From contig JACJYD010000002.1 in the NCBI GenBank assembly GCA_020636275.1, forward strand, positions 1 to 64,000: a stretch of 64,000 bases of DNA, given 5' to 3'. The stretch's first letter is position 1, and each line of letters begins with the position of its first letter. The translations under genes and the position numbers were made by a program. This DNA is from Lewinellaceae bacterium (GTDB taxonomy: Bacteria > Bacteroidota > Bacteroidia > Chitinophagales > Saprospiraceae). This document shows, in pieces, positions 51,370-60,218 of this stretch. The notes beneath the pieces are model-generated. The model saw only the letters and a program-made list of their open reading frames with translations, made no database searches and was not told the origin of the DNA.

Positions 51370-54300
51370 TTAGATCTTAAACTTGCCTTCAACACGTGCC
51401 CTGGTCAAGAGGGAAATATTCCGGCTAATGAGAGATTTTTCCCCGGGGAATCTCCTTTCCAGTCGATTCAAAAGATTGTCGAGCCCCGTATACGGAATGA
51501 ACCCGCCCGATTCAAGGGATTTGTTCCGTTCCAGGATCAAAATATTAATAAACTGGTTATCCAGCTTTTTTTGGTTAAAATTAAACAGGGAAAGCAATTT
51601 TTTGCCGCTTTCGTTCAAGGAAACCACCTCTGAGGTGCCTCCAAATTTAGGCGGTTCAACGGTTGCTGACCAGGTCTTTTTTGCTGGCTCCTTTTTCCAA
51701 TTCTTTTTCGGATCATAAAACCCGTATTGAGCAGAAATTTGATTAATATAATCAGGTTCCTGGCTATGATAACTGATATCAATCCGATACCAGATCGCCG
51801 TCTTCCCTCCGCTGATGTCATCCAGTGCTGGTTTCTCCAATCCCCGGTAAAATCGCTGATTGATACTGCTTTTCGCTGGCGTAAGGTTGGAATCAGTTGC
51901 CTTTCCTCCCAAATTATGATGAAGCAGGTGCATTTTCACCCAGTTTTCTTTTTCCCGGATACCTTCATCGATCAGTTTTTGCCATCCCCTCAGATTGCCC
52001 CGGTGAGCATCTGCCGTCTGACCGGCCGGGGTTTTACTTCGATCCATGGAAATAAACTTCGCTTCTACGGATTTCGCTTTTACATTATTTACCATGGGAA
52101 AGAGTACCGCAGGAGGGAGTTCGGCCGTATCCAGGCCAAATAGAGGCGCCATTTGCCGGGCAAGGTCGTTGTGGGCTTTTTTCAGTTTGTTAAAAACTGC
52201 ATCTTTTTTGGCGGGTTTGGCAGCCTCGATTTCCTGTTGAAGCTGATTAACCTGTTGGTTCAGACCAACTGATCTCTGATGGGCAAGTTGTTTTTTGTTC
52301 TTGTCCTTCCCCTCAGGCATTTTCTCAATCTTTCCACCTGCTGTTTTCAAAAAGGCCTCAACTGGAGTAGGCGTACTTTTTACGATCAATTTGCTCGTTT
52401 TTCCGCTACCTTGAAATTGCAAGGAATGCCTTTTTCCGTCCTCGCCTGAAATCGGACTTTTTAATTTCCACCAGTTCAACAGTTTGGAAACTGCTTTTTT
52501 CCCTTTCCCCAACAACTTCTTCCCAAACGCTACCATCCGGCTGACCAGCTTGTTGATGATCTTGTTGATCGGTTTACTGATTTTCCGGATTATTTTTTTC
52601 ACCGTTTTGGCGATCCCTCTCAATCCGGCCAGGTTGGCCAGAAGACTAATGGCGATTGGGAGGATCCGGCTAAGGCTGTCTTCTACCGCTTTTACCGCTA
52701 CGCCGATGGCGCCGGCTGCGATGGCCGACAGCGAGTTGTATACCGATTTGACAAAGTCGATGATCCGCTGGAAATTGTCAACCAGAAAGAGGACAAAGTC
52801 AATGATCAGCTTGATCGCCTTGACGATCGCAGCCGCCGGATTCAGGAGGCTCAACAGCCAGGTGATCCCTTCCTTGATCACCGTGGTGATCACAAAGCTG
52901 CTGATCCCAGACATGATGGTTTCTTTAAAATCAGCAATCTTTTCTTTCACCTCCTGCCAAAGTGCTACTGGTCCCTCCGTCACCAATTTTCCCACGATGG
53001 AAATGCCTTTTTCGATGCCGTCGATTACCTGGGCAGCTCCGGGCAGGCGCTTGATCACCTTGGCTTTGATGTTTTCATAGGTGAGCCCGAGGACCTGCAC
53101 GACGATGGAGATGATCCCTTTCAAATCGAATTGATCCGGGATCTGCAGGTTGACCTCGGAAAGGGACCCCGTCAACCAGGAGATCAGCCCTTTCTTCAGG
53201 TGGGTGTCGATATTTTTAAAAAAGGCGCGTATTCCTCCTCCAACGGCATCCACCAGGTTGCCAAAGAAGCGCAAGGGATGCCTCAGTATGTTCAGGATCT
53301 GGTCCTTGGCCCGGTCGATGAAATCGAATATGGGCTTGGAATCGATGCCGGCAATATCGCAGACCGCCTGGATGGCAATGCGCAAGGCTTCTGCAAAATC
53401 GCCCGTAAGCACCGCCCCGGCAATTTGAACGGCTGCTTTCAATGCGGTTTGAAACACCTGCAGGATCTTGTCCAGGGCCTTGGACAAGGCATTGGCGACG
53501 AATTCCACAGCGGCGACCGCGGCATCGGCGACTTTATCCACGCCCTTCTTGGCCGTATCCACAAAATCGTCGATGGCCTTGTTGATGCGTTTGGCCAGAC
53601 CGGGAAACCGGTCTTTAAGAAATTTGTTGGTCACCTCCTTGGCCCACCGCCGGAAATCTTCCAACTTTTCCTTGATGTAGTTCCGGGCCTTATTGATCAG
53701 ATCGATCGCGGCCTTTTTTGCCGCCTCGATAGCCTCTTTTACTTTTTCACGTACCCATTTGAATACCTTGTCAATGGCGTCGGTGATCGCTTTTATCGCT
53801 TTTTTGACCGCACTCTTGACCCGGTCCCACCAACTGCGGTTCTTCTGTTCCTTTTCGAGCTTTTCTTTTTCCTTTTGGGCGTCCTTTTCCCCCTGTTCCT
53901 TGATCTCCCTGGCCTTGTCTTCTCCTTTTTTCAGCTCTTGCCCTGCGCCTTCTTCCTTTTCCTTGATCTCCCGGTTGATATCCTTTTTGGCTTCATTGTG
54001 GCGGGTGTCGGCTTGTTGGTTGAATTCGTCTACCTCCTTGTATGCGTCTTCAATCCCTTGTTTTTGTTCCCGGGCGACGTTCTTGCGGTTGTCCAGCACG
54101 ACCGTGCGCTGTTCTTCGTCGGCTTTTTGGTTGGATTGCCGGACTTCCTCCTGTGCCTTGTCGACCTCGGCCTTTTTGTCGGTATCCCGCTTTTGGGCGG
54201 CTTCGGCAGTTTGTTGTTTTGCAGCTGCCAAGTTACCTTCCAATTTGGGTTTGAGCAGTTCATCGGAACGGGTCCGGACTTCTGCCGGGAGCTGGGCTTC

Positions 54301-55944
54301 CACGTAATCCGCCATTCCGGTTTCTTCCTGGGTAGAAACGGTTACGGATTTTTCGGCCGTTAGCTGGGCGGGCCGTTCTTCGTTGACGGCTTTGGGTTGA
54401 ATGTTTTTTTGCCCGGGATGGGCTTTCAATTGGGCACTGAGATCGTCGCGCTGTCCTTTCAGGGCCGTTTCTGCATCCTGGCGCTGAAGCGACATTCGCT
54501 CCGGATCGGCATCGCCGCTGAGATCCACTTTCGGCGCTGCTCCAGGATCGGTTTTTACATTGGGGTCGGTAGTTCGCACCTTGCTCAAAAAGCTCCCCAT
54601 ATTGCTGCGCAACCAGTCCATAAACCCGCTTTCTTCTCCTTTGTCGTTTGCTTCCAGGAATTGGTTTGCTTTTTCATTATCCGGCACAGGTGAGCGATCG
54701 ACAAATGGATCGGCCTTCTGATCGCCGGGATCCTGACCGGTCTTGCCATCCCCGATTTCGGCATCCGGAGTGGGAATTTCCCCGGGGGGCGTGATCCCTT
54801 CATCGAGTTGTCCGCTAGTTACTGCCGTAAGTACTGGTGGGTTTTCTACCTCTGCCTGCTGCTCTTCCCCCATCTTTTGATCCAAGGTTTGTCCGAGTAC
54901 CGGGAAGGTTGCTGCCATAGAAGAGGGGCTCACTTCCATAAATTGGGTCATCGCCTCATCCGAGCCTCCCGTCAACGCTGCTTTTTCCACAGTTGCCACT
55001 TCCTCTTCTCCAACCGGAGCAGGGGCGGGGGGCAACTCGACCGGTACCGTCGACTGGTCCTCCTGTACGGCGGGGGGGTCAGCGGTGACCTCCAGGTCCA
55101 ATTTTTCCCGTTTTTCCTTATCGGATACGGGTTCTTCTTCTCCTTCTTCTTTTCGATGCAAGGACTCATCCTCGGGTTGCGGTTGAACAGGGAGTGCCCC
55201 GGGGGTCTCTTGTTCTCCTTGTTTAGGTTGCACCGCCCCTTGCTGAATGGTATGGGTCAGTTCGTGCGCCAACAAATGGGCGCCTTCCTGTGTCCCGGGT
55301 ACAAATTGACCTTCGTTGAAATAGATATCCGAACCGTGCGTAAGGGCTTTTGCTTTAAGTCCTTTGCTCAACCGAACAGCCGCACTGTCGGTGTGAATAC
55401 GCACGCCGCTAAAATCTGCACCGAAATGATCTTCCATCCGGGCCCGGATCGTCTCCATCATCGGGGCGCCCTTTGTCGATGGAAGCAGGGTATCCAATTC
55501 CAAGGCCCCGCGGTCGGAGGAGGGGCCATCCTGCTTTGTTTGAACGGCTTCTTCCTCCTCGGCTTTTGCCTGCGCTTCCTCTTCTTCCGGCTGGAGCTGC
55601 ACGGTTTCCTCCTTTTCGCTATTCTCTGCTTTGGCCTGAACGGTATCTTCTTTCTTTTCCTCCGGTTGTGCCTGCACCTCTTCTTCCGGCTGAAGTTGTA
55701 CCAGGGGCGTGATCTGGTCATACAGCCTTTCTCTTTTTTCTTCCTTTTTTTCTGCAGCGGGCTCTTCCGTGACATGGTCCGCCATCCGGTCCGCTTCCTG
55801 TTCCAAGGGATCGCGGGGAGAACCGACCTTCAATTTGGCCTGAAGTTCAGTATCCTCTTTTTTCTTTTGAAAAAAAGGCTGGTCGCCATGCCCGGTCACG
55901 CGGGTAGCGGGTTTGTGTTGCTGTTGTACTGATTTCGTCTTCAT
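51370..55944 (-). CDS. DUF4157 (eCIS core) protein with nuclease-like C-terminal domain; candidate cargo toxin
   Basis: A 1524-residue protein. Residues 1-155 carry a disordered region with repeated QAKxE/VQLQPEEE motifs. DUF4157 occupies about 160-237: ETIRARMEDHFGADFSGVRIHTD, then HLLAHELTHTIQQGA with HExxH at 227-231, a marker of eCIS clusters. A Pro/Glu-rich linker and long charged helices follow (about 530-720), then amphipathic, Ala/Ile/Lys-rich helices (about 720-1190) resembling pore or translocation segments. The last 210 residues include MHLLHHNLGGKATDSNLTPA (about 1338-1357), an H-x-x-x-H...NLTPA pattern like DNA/RNA non-specific endonucleases. It overlaps the tape-measure gene by 4 bp and precedes a SUKH-like gene. 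It is probably a toxin loaded into the particle; cleavage by the HExxH domain is possible. Confidence 0.85.
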   Translation of the reverse strand: MKTKSVQQQHKPATRVTGHGDQPFFQKKKEDTELQAKLKVGSPRDPLEQEADRMADHVTEEPAAEKKEEKRERLYDQITPLVQLQPEEEVQAQPEEKKEDTVQAKAENSEKEETVQLQPEEEEAQAKAEEEEAVQTKQDGPSSDRGALELDTLLPSTKGAPMMETIRARMEDHFGADFSGVRIHTDSAAVRLSKGLKAKALTHGSDIYFNEGQFVPGTQEGAHLLAHELTHTIQQGAVQPKQGEQETPGALPVQPQPEDESLHRKEEGEEEPVSDKEKREKLDLEVTADPPAVQEDQSTVPVELPPAPAPVGEEEVATVEKAALTGGSDEAMTQFMEVSPSSMAATFPVLGQTLDQKMGEEQQAEVENPPVLTAVTSGQLDEGITPPGEIPTPDAEIGDGKTGQDPGDQKADPFVDRSPVPDNEKANQFLEANDKGEESGFMDWLRSNMGSFLSKVRTTDPNVKTDPGAAPKVDLSGDADPERMSLQRQDAETALKGQRDDLSAQLKAHPGQKNIQPKAVNEERPAQLTAEKSVTVSTQEETGMADYVEAQLPAEVRTRSDELLKPKLEGNLAAAKQQTAEAAQKRDTDKKAEVDKAQEEVRQSNQKADEEQRTVVLDNRKNVAREQKQGIEDAYKEVDEFNQQADTRHNEAKKDINREIKEKEEGAGQELKKGEDKAREIKEQGEKDAQKEKEKLEKEQKNRSWWDRVKSAVKKAIKAITDAIDKVFKWVREKVKEAIEAAKKAAIDLINKARNYIKEKLEDFRRWAKEVTNKFLKDRFPGLAKRINKAIDDFVDTAKKGVDKVADAAVAAVEFVANALSKALDKILQVFQTALKAAVQIAGAVLTGDFAEALRIAIQAVCDIAGIDSKPIFDFIDRAKDQILNILRHPLRFFGNLVDAVGGGIRAFFKNIDTHLKKGLISWLTGSLSEVNLQIPDQFDLKGIISIVVQVLGLTYENIKAKVIKRLPGAAQVIDGIEKGISIVGKLVTEGPVALWQEVKEKIADFKETIMSGISSFVITTVIKEGITWLLSLLNPAAAIVKAIKLIIDFVLFLVDNFQRIIDFVKSVYNSLSAIAAGAIGVAVKAVEDSLSRILPIAISLLANLAGLRGIAKTVKKIIRKISKPINKIINKLVSRMVAFGKKLLGKGKKAVSKLLNWWKLKSPISGEDGKRHSLQFQGSGKTSKLIVKSTPTPVEAFLKTAGGKIEKMPEGKDKNKKQLAHQRSVGLNQQVNQLQQEIEAAKPAKKDAVFNKLKKAHNDLARQMAPLFGLDTAELPPAVLFPMVNNVKAKSVEAKFISMDRSKTPAGQTADAHRGNLRGWQKLIDEGIREKENWVKMHLLHHNLGGKATDSNLTPAKSSINQRFYRGLEKPALDDISGGKTAIWYRIDISYHSQEPDYINQISAQYGFYDPKKNWKKEPAKKTWSATVEPPKFGGTSEVVSLNESGKKLLSLFNFNQKKLDNQFINILILERNKSLESGGFIPYTGLDNLLNRLERRFPGEKSLISRNISLLTRARVEGKFKI

Positions 55945-57251
55945 GGCCAGTCCACGTATATCAGTTTTTCCATCCAGGGCAGTTTGACCACTGAAATTCC
56001 CCAGGGCAGGCGGTCCAATAAAATATCGATGGAGTTTTGCTCTACCGTCAGCCTGAAGCCCTTCTCTTCATTTCGTAAAATGCCGGATCGCTGTAAAAAT
56101 CCTTCTCTCAAACCGTCGATTGTTGTATTCTTCAGGATTTTCCAATGGCCGATCACCGTTCGCAGGAGATGTTCGGCTTCCTGTTTTTCCTTCGCATGGA
56201 GTCTTATCCGCGGCCGGATGGGAAAAGAAAAGGGCAGGGCACAGAGGAGTTTATAAAACGGGGTCTGCAGTTCATCCACCGATTCCTGGCCTGTAGCCAG
56301 GAAATGTAACAGGTGAATGGCCCGTACCTGTGCGGCCTGGGTTATGAACCGTTCCTCCTTCAGCAGGCCGAGTTCAGTGAAGAAGGGGGAAAGGAACGGG
56401 TGCAAGAGGACAATTCCCGCATGGGATGCCGTGATTCCATCCTCCAGCGCTTTTTCTACCGAGGACTCCGGTTCTACACTTACGGGCAAGGCCGGTTCTT
56501 TCTCCTGTGTTTTCCTCAGATCAACCGCTTTTTTTGGCTTTGGCTTCGCCAAAATAGGCGCATTCGATTCGCTGACCAACGCGTCCAGGAGTTTTTCTCT
56601 ATCCTTTATTCCCCTTCCTTGCAAGGCTCGTAGGTTTTCGGCTGAATAGACCTGTTGTAAAAGCCATAGAAAGAAGGGTCGACGGAACTGAAAAACAAGT
56701 CGAAGGCGAGCCTGTGGATCCTGCTTTAAGAGTGCGGCCAGTGGCGCCCATTGGGAAGAAGGAGGCGCCTTTTCCCCTGATTTTCCCGCATTTTGGAGGG
56801 GAAATTCATTTTGCAGGGATTTTTCCAGTTCTTCGATCCGACTGATCCCCGGAGTCCACCAGGGGAAAAAACCATTTTTTAAGAAAAAGAACAATAGTTC
56901 CAGTTGTGATAGCCGAAGTGAAAGTGCATGTTGTTCAGGTCGGGCCAGCAAATGGAGCTGATCTTCTATTTGACTGATGAGCTTTTCCCGGATGAGTACC
57001 GGATCCTCCAGGGATATCTGACCCAGGTTGAGTTCCATGCGGTCCATGCGGTAGAGGGTTTGTTCCTCTCCAAATTTGCTCAAGGCTTCGTCCAGCACAG
57101 GCAAGATCTGTGTACGAAACAGGTCGGAAAAACGCTCAAAGAAAGCATGCTCCCGGTCGGGCAATTGAATCTCGAATGAGGACCGAAGGATAATATGTTT
57201 GCTTTTTTTCAAAATATGAATTAACTTTATTCCACTGGGCGTGAAAGGCAA
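55941..57251 (-). CDS. Contractile injection system tape-measure protein (Afp14-like)
   Basis: A 436-residue CIS_TMP family protein that sets the inner-tube length. The N-terminal signature reads HIILRSSFEIQLPDREHAFF ... MDRMELNLGQIS, matching the family's strand-turn-strand region ending M-E-L-[ND]-L-G. The C-terminal half holds AGIVLLHPFLSPFFTELGLL and QAAQVRAIHLLHFLATGQE, both family hallmarks, followed by a conserved tail with WKILKNTTIDGLREGFLQRSG-type context (shown here in two parts: WKILKNTTI and LREGFLQRSG). It is flanked by cluster genes in the same direction and overlaps the DUF4157 gene by 4 bp. Confidence 0.9.
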   Translation of the reverse strand: MPFTPSGIKLIHILKKSKHIILRSSFEIQLPDREHAFFERFSDLFRTQILPVLDEALSKFGEEQTLYRMDRMELNLGQISLEDPVLIREKLISQIEDQLHLLARPEQHALSLRLSQLELLFFFLKNGFFPWWTPGISRIEELEKSLQNEFPLQNAGKSGEKAPPSSQWAPLAALLKQDPQARLRLVFQFRRPFFLWLLQQVYSAENLRALQGRGIKDREKLLDALVSESNAPILAKPKPKKAVDLRKTQEKEPALPVSVEPESSVEKALEDGITASHAGIVLLHPFLSPFFTELGLLKEERFITQAAQVRAIHLLHFLATGQESVDELQTPFYKLLCALPFSFPIRPRIRLHAKEKQEAEHLLRTVIGHWKILKNTTIDGLREGFLQRSGILRNEEKGFRLTVEQNSIDILLDRLPWGISVVKLPWMEKLIYVDWP

Positions 57252-57408
57252 GCAGGGAAAGAAGATGAGTGCGACTGGTGATTGTCAGAGATGGCAAGTG
57301 TCTTTCTTCGGAAAGCGTACATTGGAAGTATTCGGAAACTGGAACTCAAGTCAATCGAAACGCGACAGCCCGCAGAGCCCCCTCATGTTGGAGGGGGTCT
57401 TCTGATTT
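57252..57408. other. 157-bp gap in the eCIS operon with a GC-rich hairpin
   Basis: CCCCCTC (57377-57383) and GAGGGGG (57391-57397) pair around ATGTTG, close to the stop of the 930-residue gene. No T run follows on the minus strand, so it may be an attenuator or RNA-stability element rather than a terminator. Confidence 0.4.
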
Positions 57409-60201
57409 TTAGACCCTCCCTTTTATCTCCAATGCCGGCATCCCGGCTTCCAAATTCCCGAATGTTACATTTGCCTTGTAATTTCCGTAATAGTCCCGCA
57501 CGACTGCTCGGACGGCATCCTCTGTTCCTGCCTGGTAATTCGGTAATGAAATCAATACGTCGATATCGCTCCATCCCGTTTTCCCGAGGAGTTTTTCCCG
57601 GATCTTCACCATTTCGGGCGGGTTATTCGCTGCGACATCCGACACCCAACTTCCGTCCACCCAACTTCCCACCAGGAATACCCGGGCTCTCGGTACAACG
57701 GACAGAACGGCCTCCCGAATGGCCGCCAAGGATTTGCTGATCGGTTGCAACCGGTTGTCGTCCAGACTGGTAATGAGGCGACCTTCCAAAATATTATTCC
57801 ACTTCTTCCAATCCAGATTGGTCAGGGGGGCGAGTGAATATTCCCTGTTTTTATCCAGGGACTGGTGCAACAACTCGTAGTTGACCGGATCGTAGGGTGG
57901 CGGGATAAACGAACAGACCGCTTCCTTGTAAAAATCGCCCTTAATATCGCCGATCTTGATCCTTCCTTTTTCGTTGAACAAATAGGAATCGGCATTTATC
58001 CCTTCCCTGATAACGAGCTCGAAGTGTTGGCCTGCATATTTTTTGATGGCGATGCGATCCTCTTCCCGGACGGTATCGAATACCAGTCCGGTGGGGAAGG
58101 CGGCGTTCAAGGCATCGACAATGGCCCGCATGCCGCTTTTTTTGAGGACCTTCATTGGAACCCGCACGGTGACGGGGCCTCCCTTTAACAGGGACGAACC
58201 TTCTATTTCATATTTGGTGATCACCAGGTTATAACTGCGTTGCGGAATTGGAAAGCCCTTTTTCGGGCGTCCGATATTGCGCAAGTATTTGCTGCTGCTG
58301 ATCCATTTGTAAACGCATTGCTGAAGGATCCAGCCCTGCGAGCCGCTTGTACAACAGTTATAGGGCAAAGCGAAGTCGGCGACCACCTGGTAGGAACCTT
58401 TGATCAACCGGTACGCTACGACCAGGGTGCCTCCGCGGGGCACCCCTCCCTGGTGTTCCAGGCCCGGGTGCCGTTTTACAAATTCGGAAAAAAGGGTTAC
58501 ACGTTGGCCCACTCCCGGGCCGCCCGGCGTATCGCTAAACAGGACGACCTCGATGCTGAAATCAAGTCCCAGCCGTCGTCTTTCCTGATAGAGCTTTTCC
58601 AGCACAGGGGATAATTCCCTGCCCACATGCCCTTCGATCCGGTAGAAATCCTCATCACCCTGGCGGTACTGTAGGGGATGGTTATTGTTGTTTATCCGGT
58701 AATAAGAAGGAACCAGCGCCAGTTGATTGCGCACTGTTTTTTCATACGACCAGAGCCTCAACAGACCATCTGCGGTATTATTCGCATTGCCAGTTACGGG
58801 GAGGTAGGCCGGGATAGCCCGCTTGGAAAGCGGGTGGAGCTTCGATCTGCCAGGTACGACTTTGATCCCATCCTTCATATTGACAGCCTGGTTTGGGGCA
58901 AATGCCGACAACATGGAAAATATCCGGTAGTGCAAGGTCCACAACTCCTCCTTCAACGCTTCCTGTTTCTGCAGGTCCGGCGCCGGGATAAACCCGTGGC
59001 GGAATGGAACCTGTGGTCCCTCCACCGGAAAGAAGCCGTTGCCCGTGCTCAGGAAGGGCGAGCGGACAAGAAATTCCTCGGAAAGGTCCTTATCAATATC
59101 CGTGAGTGAGCCCAGGAAGAGGTGTTTGGGGAAATGATCCGGACCGGCATTGCACAAGGCATCATGGATAAAGGCCCTGTTCCGGAATTCGAGATAAGCA
59201 TCGATCAGCGAAGCCAAAAAGTCGTAGAAGTACTGGATGGCTATCGATCCGGCGTTGCCGGCAGCCTGCACGGCCTGCAAGAGCTGGTTGAACCTCTGCT
59301 GGAACTGCGCGCCTGCATTATCGGGGTATATTTGGTCCAGCAAATATTTATAGGCTTTGAGGCTATCCAGCACAGCGGTTTTCAGGTAGGGGATTACGGC
59401 GGCAACGTGAATTGCGTATTGATCGACCAGGTCTTCAAACAAGACCGGCGGGTTATTGAACACATCGATCCTGGGCAAGGTGAGATACTCTTCTCCGGGC
59501 AGGTTGTATTTTTCGTGGTCTTCATTATGAAGGGGACGTTTGCCTTCCTCTTCCGTATCTTTCTCCCGGGTTTTGATCTCTTCGGCCACATTTTTATCCG
59601 CCAACAGGAATATGAAATTCATTTCCAATCTGGATCCCTGGTCGTTGCAATCATTCGTGTCACAGTTCTTGAGCGATTGCAGGTCCTGTTTCAGGTAAAG
59701 GATGAGTACTTTATCCTGCAGAAAATCGGAGGAGAGTATATCGGCGTCTTCATCTGCGGCTACATCCGGGACCAGCTCGAAGAGTTCCAGCAGATCATTG
59801 GGGCCATCCTTGAAAAAGGAATACACCTCGGCCAGTTCCCGGTAAAGGCGCACCTTGTCGGTATAGGGTTCCTTGTCCCGAATATCCTTTTCAAGGCTGC
59901 TGAACTCCTCCTTGATGGTATAGGGTTTGTAGCCGGTAAACGTTTGTGCCGTCGTACTGGCGAGAAATCCCTTGGAGGTGATGCCGACCCCTTCGCTGAC
60001 CAACAGTGCATCGCGAAGAACGCCGTTGCCGTCGGGAGCCTGGTCAAATGCCATGCGATAGCCGCATACGATGCCAATGCCAACGGTTTTGGTCCGGGTC
60101 AGCCGGCTTTGTTCTTCCAGGTAATTGACCACGTCATTGAGGTGGTCGTGTCGCAGCACCTGATTGGCTTCAAAAACGGGAAACTGATTAAAGAACACCA
60201 T
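57409..60201 (-). CDS. eCIS-associated 930-residue protein with nucleotidyltransferase-like C-terminal motif
   Basis: The N-terminus FNQFPVFEANQVLRHDHLNDVV, then EEQSRLTRTKTVGIGIVCGY resembles proteins found in Bacteroidota eCIS clusters between baseplate and tape-measure genes, whose role is unknown. A middle helical region (about 280-460) follows, then mixed alpha/beta sequence. The last 107 residues include VFLVGSWVDGSW and GWSDIDVLISLP; a Gly-Ser followed later by D-x-D is the arrangement of nucleotidyltransferase (NT-fold) active sites, here separated by an insert of about 30 residues (GS at 845-846, DID at 879-881). No clear third Asp is seen, so catalytic status is open. No signal peptide. 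It is preceded after 17 bp by the Afp12-like gene. Confidence 0.75.
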   Translation of the reverse strand: MVFFNQFPVFEANQVLRHDHLNDVVNYLEEQSRLTRTKTVGIGIVCGYRMAFDQAPDGNGVLRDALLVSEGVGITSKGFLASTTAQTFTGYKPYTIKEEFSSLEKDIRDKEPYTDKVRLYRELAEVYSFFKDGPNDLLELFELVPDVAADEDADILSSDFLQDKVLILYLKQDLQSLKNCDTNDCNDQGSRLEMNFIFLLADKNVAEEIKTREKDTEEEGKRPLHNEDHEKYNLPGEEYLTLPRIDVFNNPPVLFEDLVDQYAIHVAAVIPYLKTAVLDSLKAYKYLLDQIYPDNAGAQFQQRFNQLLQAVQAAGNAGSIAIQYFYDFLASLIDAYLEFRNRAFIHDALCNAGPDHFPKHLFLGSLTDIDKDLSEEFLVRSPFLSTGNGFFPVEGPQVPFRHGFIPAPDLQKQEALKEELWTLHYRIFSMLSAFAPNQAVNMKDGIKVVPGRSKLHPLSKRAIPAYLPVTGNANNTADGLLRLWSYEKTVRNQLALVPSYYRINNNNHPLQYRQGDEDFYRIEGHVGRELSPVLEKLYQERRRLGLDFSIEVVLFSDTPGGPGVGQRVTLFSEFVKRHPGLEHQGGVPRGGTLVVAYRLIKGSYQVVADFALPYNCCTSGSQGWILQQCVYKWISSSKYLRNIGRPKKGFPIPQRSYNLVITKYEIEGSSLLKGGPVTVRVPMKVLKKSGMRAIVDALNAAFPTGLVFDTVREEDRIAIKKYAGQHFELVIREGINADSYLFNEKGRIKIGDIKGDFYKEAVCSFIPPPYDPVNYELLHQSLDKNREYSLAPLTNLDWKKWNNILEGRLITSLDDNRLQPISKSLAAIREAVLSVVPRARVFLVGSWVDGSWVSDVAANNPPEMVKIREKLLGKTGWSDIDVLISLPNYQAGTEDAVRAVVRDYYGNYKANVTFGNLEAGMPALEIKGRV

Positions 60202-60218
60202 AATTTTGGTTTTTTAAC

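Noticed and set aside
53131..55932. Long plus-strand frames opposite the DUF4157 gene
   Set aside because: Phe/Leu-rich antisense of Lys/Glu-rich coiled coils; no membrane-protein family pattern and no separate promoter.
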